This document shows positions 7,440 through 16,155 of a stretch of 35,291 bases of DNA, one piece after another (the stretch's first letter is position 1; every line of letters starts with the position of its first letter). A program made the position numbers and the translations under genes. Where the stretch lies: the IMG/VR virus record IMGVR_UViG_3300027733_000125, positions 1 through 35,291 of that record, one strand, 5' to 3'. The notes under the pieces were generated by a model. That model was not told the origin of the DNA. It ran no database searches and worked only from the letters and a program-made list of their open reading frames with translations. This DNA comes from a virus.

Positions 7440-7733
7440 TTAAACTCCAGTAGAGCCTGTCATGTCGTCTTGAGCTGCTACCCAGTTATAAACTTTTTCT
7501 AAAAATGCAGTGCCATCTTGAGATTCTACTTGATCTAAAGGTGCATGATATCTACGAAAATCAATGTCTTTTGTATCGTCATTTGTTGGTTTAGTAGCAT
7601 ATCCAACTACGTCAATCATTACTGAAAATAATGCGCTGCGTTGACGTGAAATTGATGCAGTTACTACTCTAAAATATGCACCTTCAAATGGTACACCGTA
7701 GTTTGATGTTGCTAAATCTAATTGTATTGCCAT
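7440..7733 (-). CDS. Small conserved phage structural protein
   Basis: A 97-aa protein beginning MAIQLDLATSNYGVPFEGAY. Short proteins of this type recur in fibre clusters of T4-like aquatic phages; their exact role is not known to me. Residues 20-50 (YFRVVTASISRQRSALFSVM) look like two beta strands, followed by an acidic, helical C-terminal half. It has no signal peptide or membrane segment. It is the first gene after a late-promoter octamer and has an AAGGAAT Shine-Dalgarno. Its close neighbours are the YadA-like fibre upstream and the S74 chaperone downstream, so a tip or adaptor subunit is plausible. Confidence 0.6.
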   Translation of the reverse strand: MAIQLDLATSNYGVPFEGAYFRVVTASISRQRSALFSVMIDVVGYATKPTNDDTKDIDFRRYHAPLDQVESQDGTAFLEKVYNWVAAQDDMTGSTGV

Positions 7734-7754
7734 GTTATATTCCTTATTGTATTT

Positions 7755-7762
7755 TATTTATG
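7755..7762 (-). promoter_or_regulatory. T4-type late promoter octamer CATAAATA
   Basis: Minus-strand CATAAATA overlaps the TAA stop of the 748-aa fibre gene and lies in a 24-nt gap. The expected start near 7749 leaves an 18-nt or shorter leader with AAGGAAT before the ATG at 7733. Confidence 0.55.
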
Positions 7763-10004
7763 CGTAAGTTACTTCAACAGAATCTAAATTACAGACCCAG
7801 CGTATGCTTGTTGTTAACTTTGCTCCACTGGTTACAGTAAGTGCTTTATTAGTTGCGTCGACTGTAAACGTAGGTTGTGTTGTTAAACCTATAGTGTCAA
7901 CTATTGTTTCAATAGCTATACTAGAGATACTCACAGTACCTGCGTTATTAACGATTGCCCCTTTAATTAGATAACTTGCCATGTTTGCGGATGCAGTTTG
8001 CTTGGCTATTAGAGTGCCAAAGAATGTCATAGCTTGGTTGGTTGCCACGATAAGTTGGTTAGTTGTTGATGCTGCTGCTGCGTCTGAGGTTAATACTACG
8101 GCTGTTGTGGTTGTGGTTGATGCACGAAGAATTATTTTACCAAATTGTGAATCGCCATTTGCTGAAAATAGCCCAGAAGCATATGCGTACTTACCATACT
8201 GATTTGTTTGTGAATAGTATCCAATGGAGAATGTTTTATCTGCAACGGCATTATTGCTAACACCAATTGACACACCTCCATTAGATGTAGTACAACTACT
8301 TCCAATAGCTATGCCATTTGACCCATTATTAAGTGCAGCATTACCTATTGATATTGAATTAAAACCATTGGTTGCGGCATTTTTACCTATCGCAATAGAA
8401 TTATTACCGTTTGCCCCATAACTACTCGTATTATTCCCAATAGCCGCAGCAAAACTGTCTGTGCCAGATGCATATGAACCACCTAACGCAATAGCACTAG
8501 TTCCAGCTGATTGTGCACCATTAGAACTTGAACCGGTTCCGATTGCAAGTGAAAACAACGATGATGCAGCAGCACCGGTACCAATAGCAATACTACCTTG
8601 ACCACTAGCAACTGCTTGATACGACCCGATGGCAATAGCTTCTGTACCTGACGCTGTGCTCGTTCTACCAAGAGCTAAAGAGTTCCAGCCGGATGCAATA
8701 CTTCGTACAATTGTGTTATCGTAACTTTCAACATAACCACGCATTGGTTTTTTGTTAGCAATTTGCCAATTTGTACCGTCACATACTATATCAAGCCCTT
8801 CACCGCTACGTAATAGTATGGTGGTCATTGCATCAATTGTTTCTGTACCGTTTGGGTCAACAGTTATAACAAAATTTGAAAGTGATGATGCTGAGGTGTT
8901 CCAAATAGAACAAGTAAATCCAGATCCTAATGTTGTCGCTGCCGTTAGTGATACAGTAAAGCTAGCTCCGGAACAATTTATTACTTTTCCTAGGTCTCCA
9001 GCAACTACAGTGTATGCAGCTGTTGTATTGGCAATTGTTTTAGTAGCACTCCCTCCACTGCTAATTACTAAATCTCCACTACCTAGTAACGTAGTACCAT
9101 TGATTGATTTAATATTAGTTGCTGATACTAGAGCTGGTTGCTTAGAGTTAAACGTAGTCCAGTCTGTGGATGTTAATATACCGCTTACTGATGTACTTGC
9201 ATTTGACAATGCAGCTTGCTTAGAGTTAAATGTATTCCAATCTGTAGATGTTAATATACCACTTACTGATGTACTAGCATTTGATAACGCAGCTTGCTTA
9301 GAGTTAAACGTATTCCAATCTGTAGATGTCAGATAACCACTTGCGGATGTAGTGGCAGCAGCTATGCTAATAGTAGGTGTTGCACCACCACTTGAAACTA
9401 TAGGTGCAGTGCCTGTCACTGAAGTTACTGTGCCGCTGTTAGTTGTTGTAAGTATACCATTAATATCAATAGTCAAACCTGTACCAACTTTAATACCACC
9501 TAATGTAGATGCACCAGCAGTTGGTAAAGTATATGAACCTAGTTTAGAATTAAACGTAGTCCAGTCAGTAGATGTTAATATACCACTTACAGTTGCACTA
9601 GCATTACTTAAAGCAGCTTGCGCACCTAATGCAGTTAGCGCAGCTGATGCTGATGTTGCACCAGTACCACCACTTGCAACTGCTAGTGTGGCGCTAAGTC
9701 CAGCTGCAGTACCAGTTGTGTTTTGATTTAAAGTTGGGAATGTACAATTTGTAAGTGTACCACTTGTTGGCGTACCTAAGATAGGTGTAACTAATGATGG
9801 ACTTGTTGATAATACAACATTTCCAGTACCGGTTGAAGTTGTAACACCAGTTCCGCCTTGCGCTACACTTAATGCAGTAGTTAACCCAGTTAACGAGGTA
9901 ATGTCGCTGTTAGCTCCAGAAGCAGCTTGACCTGCTAAGGTGTCGCCAATTTGTAATTCTTGAAATGTTGCACCGTTAAGTACTACGGGATATCTTGCTG
10001 TCAT
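7758..10004 (-). CDS. Tail fibre with YadA-like trimeric head repeats
   Basis: A 748-aa fibre. The N-terminus (MTARYPVVLNGATFQELQ, then DITSLTGLTTALS) is paralogous to the 209-aa protein at 15526-16155. It is followed by GGTG segments and LGTPTSGTLTNC, a LGGIKVGTGLTI motif near 168-180, and four copies of a SGILTSTDWNTFNSK element, three of them in a 26-residue tandem. Residues 330-415 form a small beta domain shared with other fibres here. Residues about 441-597 contain repeated SIAIG, AIALG and SLAIG motifs spaced 14-20 residues apart, the left-handed beta-roll of YadA-like trimeric adhesin heads. The last 150 residues form a distinct terminal domain ending RWVCNLDSVEVTYA. The ATG overlaps the preceding stop. 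It probably binds the host surface as a trimer. Confidence 0.85.
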   Translation of the reverse strand: MTARYPVVLNGATFQELQIGDTLAGQAASGANSDITSLTGLTTALSVAQGGTGVTTSTGTGNVVLSTSPSLVTPILGTPTSGTLTNCTFPTLNQNTTGTAAGLSATLAVASGGTGATSASAALTALGAQAALSNASATVSGILTSTDWTTFNSKLGSYTLPTAGASTLGGIKVGTGLTIDINGILTTTNSGTVTSVTGTAPIVSSGGATPTISIAAATTSASGYLTSTDWNTFNSKQAALSNASTSVSGILTSTDWNTFNSKQAALSNASTSVSGILTSTDWTTFNSKQPALVSATNIKSINGTTLLGSGDLVISSGGSATKTIANTTAAYTVVAGDLGKVINCSGASFTVSLTAATTLGSGFTCSIWNTSASSLSNFVITVDPNGTETIDAMTTILLRSGEGLDIVCDGTNWQIANKKPMRGYVESYDNTIVRSIASGWNSLALGRTSTASGTEAIAIGSYQAVASGQGSIAIGTGAAASSLFSLAIGTGSSSNGAQSAGTSAIALGGSYASGTDSFAAAIGNNTSSYGANGNNSIAIGKNAATNGFNSISIGNAALNNGSNGIAIGSSCTTSNGGVSIGVSNNAVADKTFSIGYYSQTNQYGKYAYASGLFSANGDSQFGKIILRASTTTTTAVVLTSDAAAASTTNQLIVATNQAMTFFGTLIAKQTASANMASYLIKGAIVNNAGTVSISSIAIETIVDTIGLTTQPTFTVDATNKALTVTSGAKLTTSIRWVCNLDSVEVTYA
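9138..9315 (-). repeat. 78-bp coding tandem repeat in the YadA-like fibre
   Basis: Units of 78 bp (26 codons) recur with period 78, e.g. TTGCTTAGAGTTAAA on the plus strand at 9138, 9216 and 9294. The two downstream copies differ by only a few bases. They encode the STSVSGILTSTDWNTFNSK unit of the shaft. Recent unequal recombination or slippage is the likely origin. Confidence 0.85.
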
Positions 10005-10345
10005 TAAGTTATACTCACTTGAATTGATATGGTGGAACGTGATAATACTGCTACATAATTAATAGTTACTGCAATATTAGAAAGCGTTGTACCGTTTCTT
10101 GTTAACACAGAAACAGTTTTTGGTATGGTCGTCCAAGATGCAGTAGTTCCGTCTGTTGTTAGGTACTTACCTAAATTACTAGTTTGTGTTGGCAATGAAA
10201 TGGGCGCAGGTTGCGACACCCATGTAGTGCCTGTAGAAGTCAAAATATACCCGGCAGTTCCTGGTGAAGTCAGTCCTGTACCGCCATTTGCTACCGGTAA
10301 TGTGCCGTAATTAGAGCCTCTTAACAATGCAGATAAATTTTTCAT
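10004..10345 (-). CDS. Short GGTG-type fibre protein
   Basis: A 113-aa protein. Its N-terminus (LLRGSNYGTLPVANGGTG) matches that of the 597-aa fibre at 24741-26534, and its middle (WVSQPAPISLPTQTSN.GKYLTTDGT) is shared with the 357- and 597-aa proteins. The C-terminus (VSVLTRNGTTLSNIAVT) is a brief beta region also echoed at the end of the 357-aa protein. It therefore looks like a trimmed-down copy, keeping attachment and linker parts but lacking the central domain. It begins a late unit and overlaps the start of the 748-aa fibre, with which it probably assembles. The Shine-Dalgarno is AAAGGAAT. Confidence 0.75.
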   Translation of the reverse strand: MKNLSALLRGSNYGTLPVANGGTGLTSPGTAGYILTSTGTTWVSQPAPISLPTQTSNLGKYLTTDGTTASWTTIPKTVSVLTRNGTTLSNIAVTINYVAVLSRSTISIQVSIT

Positions 10346-10368
10346 TATTATACAATTCCTTTATTACG

Positions 10369-10376
10369 TATTTAGT
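10369..10376 (-). promoter_or_regulatory. T4-type late promoter octamer ACTAAATA
   Basis: Minus-strand ACTAAATA, one base off the other octamers, in a 32-nt gap directly after the tail assembly chaperone stop. The expected start near 10363 leaves a leader of about 20 nt with AAAGGAAT before the ATG at 10345. Its position in front of a GGTG-type gene matches two other cassettes. Confidence 0.5.
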
Positions 10377-10377
10377 A

Positions 10378-10821
10378 TCATACAGTTGGCCAGCTTACAT
10401 TAAAAGGAAAACCTTCTTGTGTAGTAATATCACGTAACGATTGTCTGTATGTAGACCAAGATGTTTTAACTGCTTTAGTAAACGGTGCATCAGTTACTTG
10501 TGTCCAGTCAGACTCTTTTAATAATTGATCACGTTTTTCTCTAACATTTGCAGATTCAACTGCAATATCAGCTGTAAGATCCTCTTCAGTCTTATCAGCA
10601 ACTTCAACAGTAAATACTTGATTATCTTCAATGTATGGAGCAACTGGTATTAGTTTTTGAGTTGTTTTATCGTGTGGTTTCCAGATAGTAACTCCCAATG
10701 CTGAGTTTGCTTCCATAAAACTGGTGTCTGGACCAGTAGTAGGAAACGATGTAGCAGGAAAGAGTTTTTTGTAGTGACCAATCTCAACAACTTGGTTGTC
10801 TTGTATAATTGCAATATCCAT
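10378..10821 (-). CDS. Phage tail assembly chaperone (APC-type)
   Basis: A 147-aa protein. Residues about 92-147 (REKRDQLLKESDWTQVTDAP, W.TYRQSLRDITTQEGFPF, VSWPTV) are the signature of the phage tail assembly chaperone domain (PF16778-type), found at or near the end of many fibre operons. The first 90 residues (IAIIQDNQVVEIGHYKKLFP) are a beta-rich N-terminal part typical of these fusions. It lies 1 nt after the 1567-aa LamG fibre and has a strong GGAGGAT Shine-Dalgarno encoded in that fibre's last codons, so it is probably produced with the fibre and helps it fold or attach. It is the last gene of its late unit. Confidence 0.82.
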   Translation of the reverse strand: MDIAIIQDNQVVEIGHYKKLFPATSFPTTGPDTSFMEANSALGVTIWKPHDKTTQKLIPVAPYIEDNQVFTVEVADKTEEDLTADIAVESANVREKRDQLLKESDWTQVTDAPFTKAVKTSWSTYRQSLRDITTQEGFPFNVSWPTV

Positions 10822-10822
10822 T

Positions 10823-13800
10823 TTAATATCCTCCAGATGTTGGTAATGGTGCTGTTGGTGGTGTGAAGTTTTGGGTGTAGCGTGCTAAGCCTTTTGTTAT
10901 ACGGAGGTCGTCTATGTAACCATTTAAGAACGTGTTTGCGTTGCCATTTTCTGAACCAACTCTCCACTGTATTGGACCGCCACCATCAACGCTTACCGAA
11001 GTGGTTATACCATTGTCGTAAATCCCATTTACATAAAGAGATATATTTGTTCCGTTTCTAACAATAGCCAAATAATACCATGTGTTTTCTACAACTACAG
11101 TATTACTTACAATACTTCTGGTTGCAGAATAATTATTAATATCAAATGTAAATTTAGTTGGAGCATCACCATGTCTATCGGAAAGCGATATGGCATTAGT
11201 TCCCCATGCAGCAGAATTATTTAATATTTGCGGGTATGTTGATGTTCTAGTTAATGGATAATACCAAAATTCTATAGTAAAATTACCAGTACCAAAGCCT
11301 AAATCTGAAGATGATGACGTTATTAAATAATTACTGCCGCTAAATTTCATACTACCAGTACCAAATTTCTTCACACTTGTATTAACAGTTACGCTACCTG
11401 TATTCGTAATAGTCTTAGGCCTGCTACTCAAATCAGTGAATACCTGTGAGCCATTAGTACCATCACCATTCAACAACAAACTAACCTGAGCATAATTCTC
11501 ATCATACTGAGTACCGGTTACGATTGGGTCTTCGTAGGTTGGTGGTGTAAAGTTAGCAGTGTATCTGGCGTAGCCTTTTGTTATGCGTACGTCGTCGATG
11601 TAGCCATTGAAATTTGGGTTACCTACATGAGAGCCACCAACTTCTAAATGCCCGTTAGCAGAGTAGTTAAAGGAATCTGTAGTACTACCACTACCATCCA
11701 TTACACCATTAATGAAGATTTTAACAGTACCACTTGCCCTAGTTACTGCAATGTGAAACCAAGAGCCGGTTGTTACGAGAGTTGAGCCCATTATCATATT
11801 CGTTCCCGATTGGGGGGAAGAAGAACCCCAAACAAGATAGCCTGCTGGATACATATATAACACCCAGCCTACATTTTTACCTAAAAGTATCGCAGTCTGT
11901 GTTCCAACGGCACTCCAATTTACCCATGACTCTATAGTAAAATCACCTGTTCCAAATGATACCGCTTGATTGTCTGCGTGGGTAGTGTAGTCGCCAGTAC
12001 CATCGAAATACATACTACCTGTACCATACTTCTTAACTGCGGTACTAATCTGAGCATTACCATAAGCTGTAACCGTCAAGTTATTAGGAGATTCATCTGT
12101 AAACGATGTACTACCGTTAGTACCATTACCTCTTAGCAATAACGATGTATCAACACGATTAACGTCAAATGCTGTACCAGTTGTAGTAGCTAATGCGTAG
12201 GTTGGTGGTGTAAAGTTAGCAGTGTATCTGGCGTAGCCTTTGGTTATTCTTATGTCATCGATGTAGCCATACACTTGACTCATAGCAGCATTTGTCCACC
12301 AATTTCCAATAACCTTTGGATATGCCAATCGAGATACAATACTTCCAGAAATTGCTGTTAAATTTAAATCTCTAACTCCATTGATATAAAGTTGCCATGT
12401 TGTTCCACTTCTGACAAATGCAATATGATTCCACGCATTCTGTGTGATACTAATTGTACCAATGCCATTACCACCTAAATCGGAATTGATTAAATTCCAA
12501 CTAGTGCCATTGCTAGATGCCCATAAACCAATTTTTTGATTTGTTGATACTGAACTATAATCAATACCTATACTATAATCAGCTCCAAAACTACCATGAT
12601 ACAAAGCCTGCCTAGCAGTAGATGTTGGATACCACCAAAACTCTATAGTAAAATCCCCAGAACCAAATTCAATATCCGCTGTAGATTGGATTGATAAGTA
12701 ATCCCCACCGCCATCAAAGTACATACTACCTGTGCCATACTTTTTAACTGCAGTGCTAATTTTAGTGTCACCATATGCAGTAATAGTCTTAGGACTACTA
12801 CTTAAATCCGTAAACGCCGTACTACCATTAGTTCCTTCACCTGTCAATAACAACGATACGTTAGCGTAATTAGGGTCAAAACCTGTTGAGATATACTGAG
12901 TAGCAAATGCCTGGCTAGGTGGTGTAAAATTAGCTGTATATCGTGCGTAGCCTTTGGTTATTCTAGCATCATCAATGCAACCATAAAACCTTTGTGATCC
13001 ATCTGGATAAGGTATACTACCTACACCAATATTTTCAGCTTTATGATCAAATGATGCTGAAGTTAATGTGTATACTAATACACCGTTTAAAAATAGTCGA
13101 GCTGTTGTATCACTGTACGTGTATGATAATGCAGCATGACTCCAAGCATTTAATGCAGGTATTGATGTCGAATTATGATTTTGACCTGAAGAAATACTAA
13201 AAGATAAACAACCTGTACCAGAGTCCGTGTACAGCTGCCAAGAGCGACCTGAAGCGCCACGCTTACTAAAAATTTGACCGTAGTCGTTGAAGTTTACTGG
13301 GTAGATCCATGCTTCCAACGTAAAATCTTTATTGGATAAATCAAAAATATCACTATTTAAGAAATAAACATGACCACTCCCAAAGAACATACTACCAGTA
13401 CCATTCTTCTTAACATCAGTGATAAGTTGAACATTACCGTAAGGTATAGCCGTCAGATTATTCTGAGTACGGTCTTGGATTTTGTAGGAAGGAAGTGCTG
13501 CGGTCGGTGGTGTAAAATTACCTGTGTAGCGAGCGATGCCTTTGGTTATTCTTAAATCATCCATATATCCAGCCCAAGGCGCAACTGGGCTTGATGTATC
13601 ACCGCCTATAGCCTGTATTGTAGACGTTGCAAAATTTGTTGAAGTTGTGGCTGATGCAGTTGATACACCATTAACAAATATTTGTAAAGAAGTTCCATTT
13701 CTAACTGCAGCTACATGCGTCCACGTATTTAATGCTGGTATAGTAGATGATGATAATACATCTCCTGTATTATACAATCTAACTTTAAGCGTATTACCAG

Positions 13801-15526
13801 TAACATAGAACACAAATCCATTAGTAATCGCGGTGCAAAATATATAATTATATGTACTATATGATGTAGGATAAACCCAAGCTTCAACTGTAAAATTATC
13901 AGTTCCAAAACCAAAAGCTGCACTTGATGTAGCATATAGATAATTAGTGCTACCATTAAAATACATACTACCAGTACCAAATTTCTTAGTTGTGGTATTA
14001 ACCGTAGCACTGCCAGTCATAGCATTATGCTGATTAGACCAATCAATAAAATCATCACCGGTTAACATTAATGACACATTCTGCCAATACGGGTCATATG
14101 CGTCAGTTGTGTTACCGTCTAGTAACAATGACACATTGCCCCACCAAGGGTCAGCTGCGATAGTCGGTGGTATTGTTGGGAGTGCTGCGGATGGTGGCGT
14201 AAAGTTAGCTGTGTAGCGAGCATAACCTTTGGTTATTCTTAGGTCGTCAATGTAGCCGGTAAATAAATATGTACCGACAATACCACCAACCTGTGATGTT
14301 GTGTCTAACGCTATGCTACCAGCTGACACGTATGTAGAATCCAATACACCGTTTAAGAAAATAGTAAAATTGTTGCCTGCGCGTTGCACTACAACGTGTG
14401 TCCACCAATTTAGTGTTAACGTACCTGTTGAGCTATGAGCTACTATATAGCTACTTCCTGTAGCTGATGAAGAAAAATAGATCGATATTTGTCCTCCGGA
14501 AGTCACATATAACTGAACTGCCCAGTTTCCGATAGAATAAAAACAATGATATGAGGTTGCTACCATTAGGTACAACCAAGCTTCAACGGTAAAATTTTCT
14601 GTACCGTTTATTGCAGTATTGGAAGATACCGGGATAGACAGGTAATCCCCGGTACCGTCAAAATACATACTACCGGTACCGAACTTCTTAGTAGCATTGT
14701 CAATTCTAGCATTACCGTAGGTTGTCACAGGCAATCTATAAACTGAACTATCTAATATCTCATTCGATGGTAATGCTTGCGTAGGTGGGGTGAAGTTACT
14801 TGTGTAACGGGCTATGCCTTTGGTTATACGGAGGTCGTCTATGTAGCATATTCCAGCTTGCATTCCAGCTGCTCCACCACCTACCCCAACACCACTAGGT
14901 GCAGCAAAATTAGCTGTTGATAATGTACTATTTGTTGACGTTCCTTCTAATGTACCGTTTATATACATTTTACATACACCTGATTGACGAACAACAGTAA
15001 CATAATTCCAGGTATTTGCTGATTTACCTGCTGCAGAAGTTACAACAAAATCACTGCTATGCATATAAATTGTACCATTAGCACGACTGTCAATACCCCA
15101 CATTGTAGTTGAGTTGCTTGTTCTAGTCGATACGTGTTGAACAAAGTCAACGAATGATGTGACATATAACCAGAACTCGATAGTAAAATCACCAGTACCT
15201 AAGTCAAGAGTATTTCCTGTGTTAGTAACAGTCAAATATGACGAGGATGTTGGAACGTATATTGACCCAGTGCCAAATTTCTTAAAGATACTTGATGCAG
15301 TAACTGAACCAGTATTAGTAACTGCCAATCTATTATTAGACTTATCCAGCAAATCATTACCAGTCAATAACAACGACACATTAGCAAAATTATCATCAAC
15401 CGTAGTATCGCCATTTAATAGTAATGACACATTGTCGTAATACGGATCACTAATATTGACACTTGCTACTGGATAATAGCCGATCCCGCTAGTTGATGCC
15501 GCATGTATAATCTTACGATTGCTCAT
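10823..15526 (-). CDS. Giant fibre with seven LamG-type (concanavalin A-like) domains
   Basis: The largest gene here, 1567 aa. After a short N-terminus (MSNRKIIHAASTSGIGYYPV), the protein is seven consecutive LamG/ConA-like jelly-roll domains of about 200-230 residues. Each starts near NVSLLLNGD, then has KKFGTGSMYFDG, DFTIEFWxYP or NFTVEAWxYP, a xYINGxxxxx strand, and ends GYIDDLRITKGYARYTANFT. Repeats 1 and 3 carry a doubled NVSLLL header, as if partly duplicated. Such domains bind glycans, so this is a likely carbohydrate-binding, receptor-recognition fibre. The C-terminal SGGY codons supply the Shine-Dalgarno of the next gene. The ATG overlaps the upstream stop, with AAAGGA before it. An eighth, related LamG is in the protein at 26577-27893. 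Confidence 0.9.
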   Translation of the reverse strand: MSNRKIIHAASTSGIGYYPVASVNISDPYYDNVSLLLNGDTTVDDNFANVSLLLTGNDLLDKSNNRLAVTNTGSVTASSIFKKFGTGSIYVPTSSSYLTVTNTGNTLDLGTGDFTIEFWLYVTSFVDFVQHVSTRTSNSTTMWGIDSRANGTIYMHSSDFVVTSAAGKSANTWNYVTVVRQSGVCKMYINGTLEGTSTNSTLSTANFAAPSGVGVGGGAAGMQAGICYIDDLRITKGIARYTSNFTPPTQALPSNEILDSSVYRLPVTTYGNARIDNATKKFGTGSMYFDGTGDYLSIPVSSNTAINGTENFTVEAWLYLMVATSYHCFYSIGNWAVQLYVTSGGQISIYFSSSATGSSYIVAHSSTGTLTLNWWTHVVVQRAGNNFTIFLNGVLDSTYVSAGSIALDTTSQVGGIVGTYLFTGYIDDLRITKGYARYTANFTPPSAALPTIPPTIAADPWWGNVSLLLDGNTTDAYDPYWQNVSLMLTGDDFIDWSNQHNAMTGSATVNTTTKKFGTGSMYFNGSTNYLYATSSAAFGFGTDNFTVEAWVYPTSYSTYNYIFCTAITNGFVFYVTGNTLKVRLYNTGDVLSSSTIPALNTWTHVAAVRNGTSLQIFVNGVSTASATTSTNFATSTIQAIGGDTSSPVAPWAGYMDDLRITKGIARYTGNFTPPTAALPSYKIQDRTQNNLTAIPYGNVQLITDVKKNGTGSMFFGSGHVYFLNSDIFDLSNKDFTLEAWIYPVNFNDYGQIFSKRGASGRSWQLYTDSGTGCLSFSISSGQNHNSTSIPALNAWSHAALSYTYSDTTARLFLNGVLVYTLTSASFDHKAENIGVGSIPYPDGSQRFYGCIDDARITKGYARYTANFTPPSQAFATQYISTGFDPNYANVSLLLTGEGTNGSTAFTDLSSSPKTITAYGDTKISTAVKKYGTGSMYFDGGGDYLSIQSTADIEFGSGDFTIEFWWYPTSTARQALYHGSFGADYSIGIDYSSVSTNQKIGLWASSNGTSWNLINSDLGGNGIGTISITQNAWNHIAFVRSGTTWQLYINGVRDLNLTAISGSIVSRLAYPKVIGNWWTNAAMSQVYGYIDDIRITKGYARYTANFTPPTYALATTTGTAFDVNRVDTSLLLRGNGTNGSTSFTDESPNNLTVTAYGNAQISTAVKKYGTGSMYFDGTGDYTTHADNQAVSFGTGDFTIESWVNWSAVGTQTAILLGKNVGWVLYMYPAGYLVWGSSSPQSGTNMIMGSTLVTTGSWFHIAVTRASGTVKIFINGVMDGSGSTTDSFNYSANGHLEVGGSHVGNPNFNGYIDDVRITKGYARYTANFTPPTYEDPIVTGTQYDENYAQVSLLLNGDGTNGSQVFTDLSSRPKTITNTGSVTVNTSVKKFGTGSMKFSGSNYLITSSSSDLGFGTGNFTIEFWYYPLTRTSTYPQILNNSAAWGTNAISLSDRHGDAPTKFTFDINNYSATRSIVSNTVVVENTWYYLAIVRNGTNISLYVNGIYDNGITTSVSVDGGGPIQWRVGSENGNANTFLNGYIDDLRITKGLARYTQNFTPPTAPLPTSGGY

Positions 15527-16155
15527 TATGCTAGTCCTTTACCTATTACATAACCAGTCCATGTTGCCCCTGCATCATAGGTATAAAACCCAAACGAATC
15601 TCTACCAGAAGCAGTCAAACTAGATGGAGCAGTACCACCAACCCATTTGACGGTAGAAGTACCACCAGCGGCTACTGACAATGTCCATGTAATAGTTGCT
15701 AATCCAGCATTAGTTAAATCCAACACAAATGAACCAACTGAACCAGCAGCAGGAATATTACTTACAGTAAATGTAGTAGCACCAGCGGTTAATGTCTTAG
15801 TAAAGTATGAACCTAATGACAAATCTATGTCTAATGCAGCCATTGCTACTTTAGTTTCATAAGAACCTAATGCAGTAATAGTCTTATTAGTTAATGTTTG
15901 TGTATCGGTAGTTCCGACTAATGTGCCTGTTGGAGCTGTTACTGCAGTAAACGCAGCTGTTCCATTGCCTTTCAAGATACCAGTTAATGTAGCCGCACCT
16001 GAACCACCTTGAGGAACTGATAATGCTGTAGTTAATCCAGTTAATGATGTAATGTCGCTGTTAGCTCCAGAAACAGCTATTCCAGCAACTGTGTCCCCTG
16101 TTTGTAATTCTTGTATTGTAGTTCCATTTAAAACTAATGGATATCTTACTGTCAT
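15526..16155 (-). CDS. Short tail fibre protein, paralogue of the YadA-like fibre N-terminus
   Basis: A 209-aa protein. The N-terminal 55 residues (MTVRYPLVLNGTTIQELQ, then DITSLTGLTTALSVPQGG) closely match those of the 748-aa fibre at 7758-10004. The middle (TGTLVGTTDTQTLTNKTI) is a fibre motif common in phages, and the C-terminal 100 residues form a beta domain (LDLTNAGLATITWTLSV ... RDSFGFYTYDAGATWTGY) of the kind seen in fibre tips. It sits between a GGTG fibre and the giant LamG fibre with TAATG overlaps on both sides, so the three are translationally coupled. It is probably an intermediate segment of one composite fibre. Confidence 0.72.
   Translation of the reverse strand: MTVRYPLVLNGTTIQELQTGDTVAGIAVSGANSDITSLTGLTTALSVPQGGSGAATLTGILKGNGTAAFTAVTAPTGTLVGTTDTQTLTNKTITALGSYETKVAMAALDIDLSLGSYFTKTLTAGATTFTVSNIPAAGSVGSFVLDLTNAGLATITWTLSVAAGGTSTVKWVGGTAPSSLTASGRDSFGFYTYDAGATWTGYVIGKGLA

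Noticed and set aside
9138-9315. CRISPR-like array
   Set aside because: The repeats are contiguous, in-frame coding units without unique spacers.
8752-9336. Plus-strand open frame opposite the YadA-like fibre
   Set aside because: It is antisense to a well-supported gene, with internal repeats inherited from it and no sensible start site.
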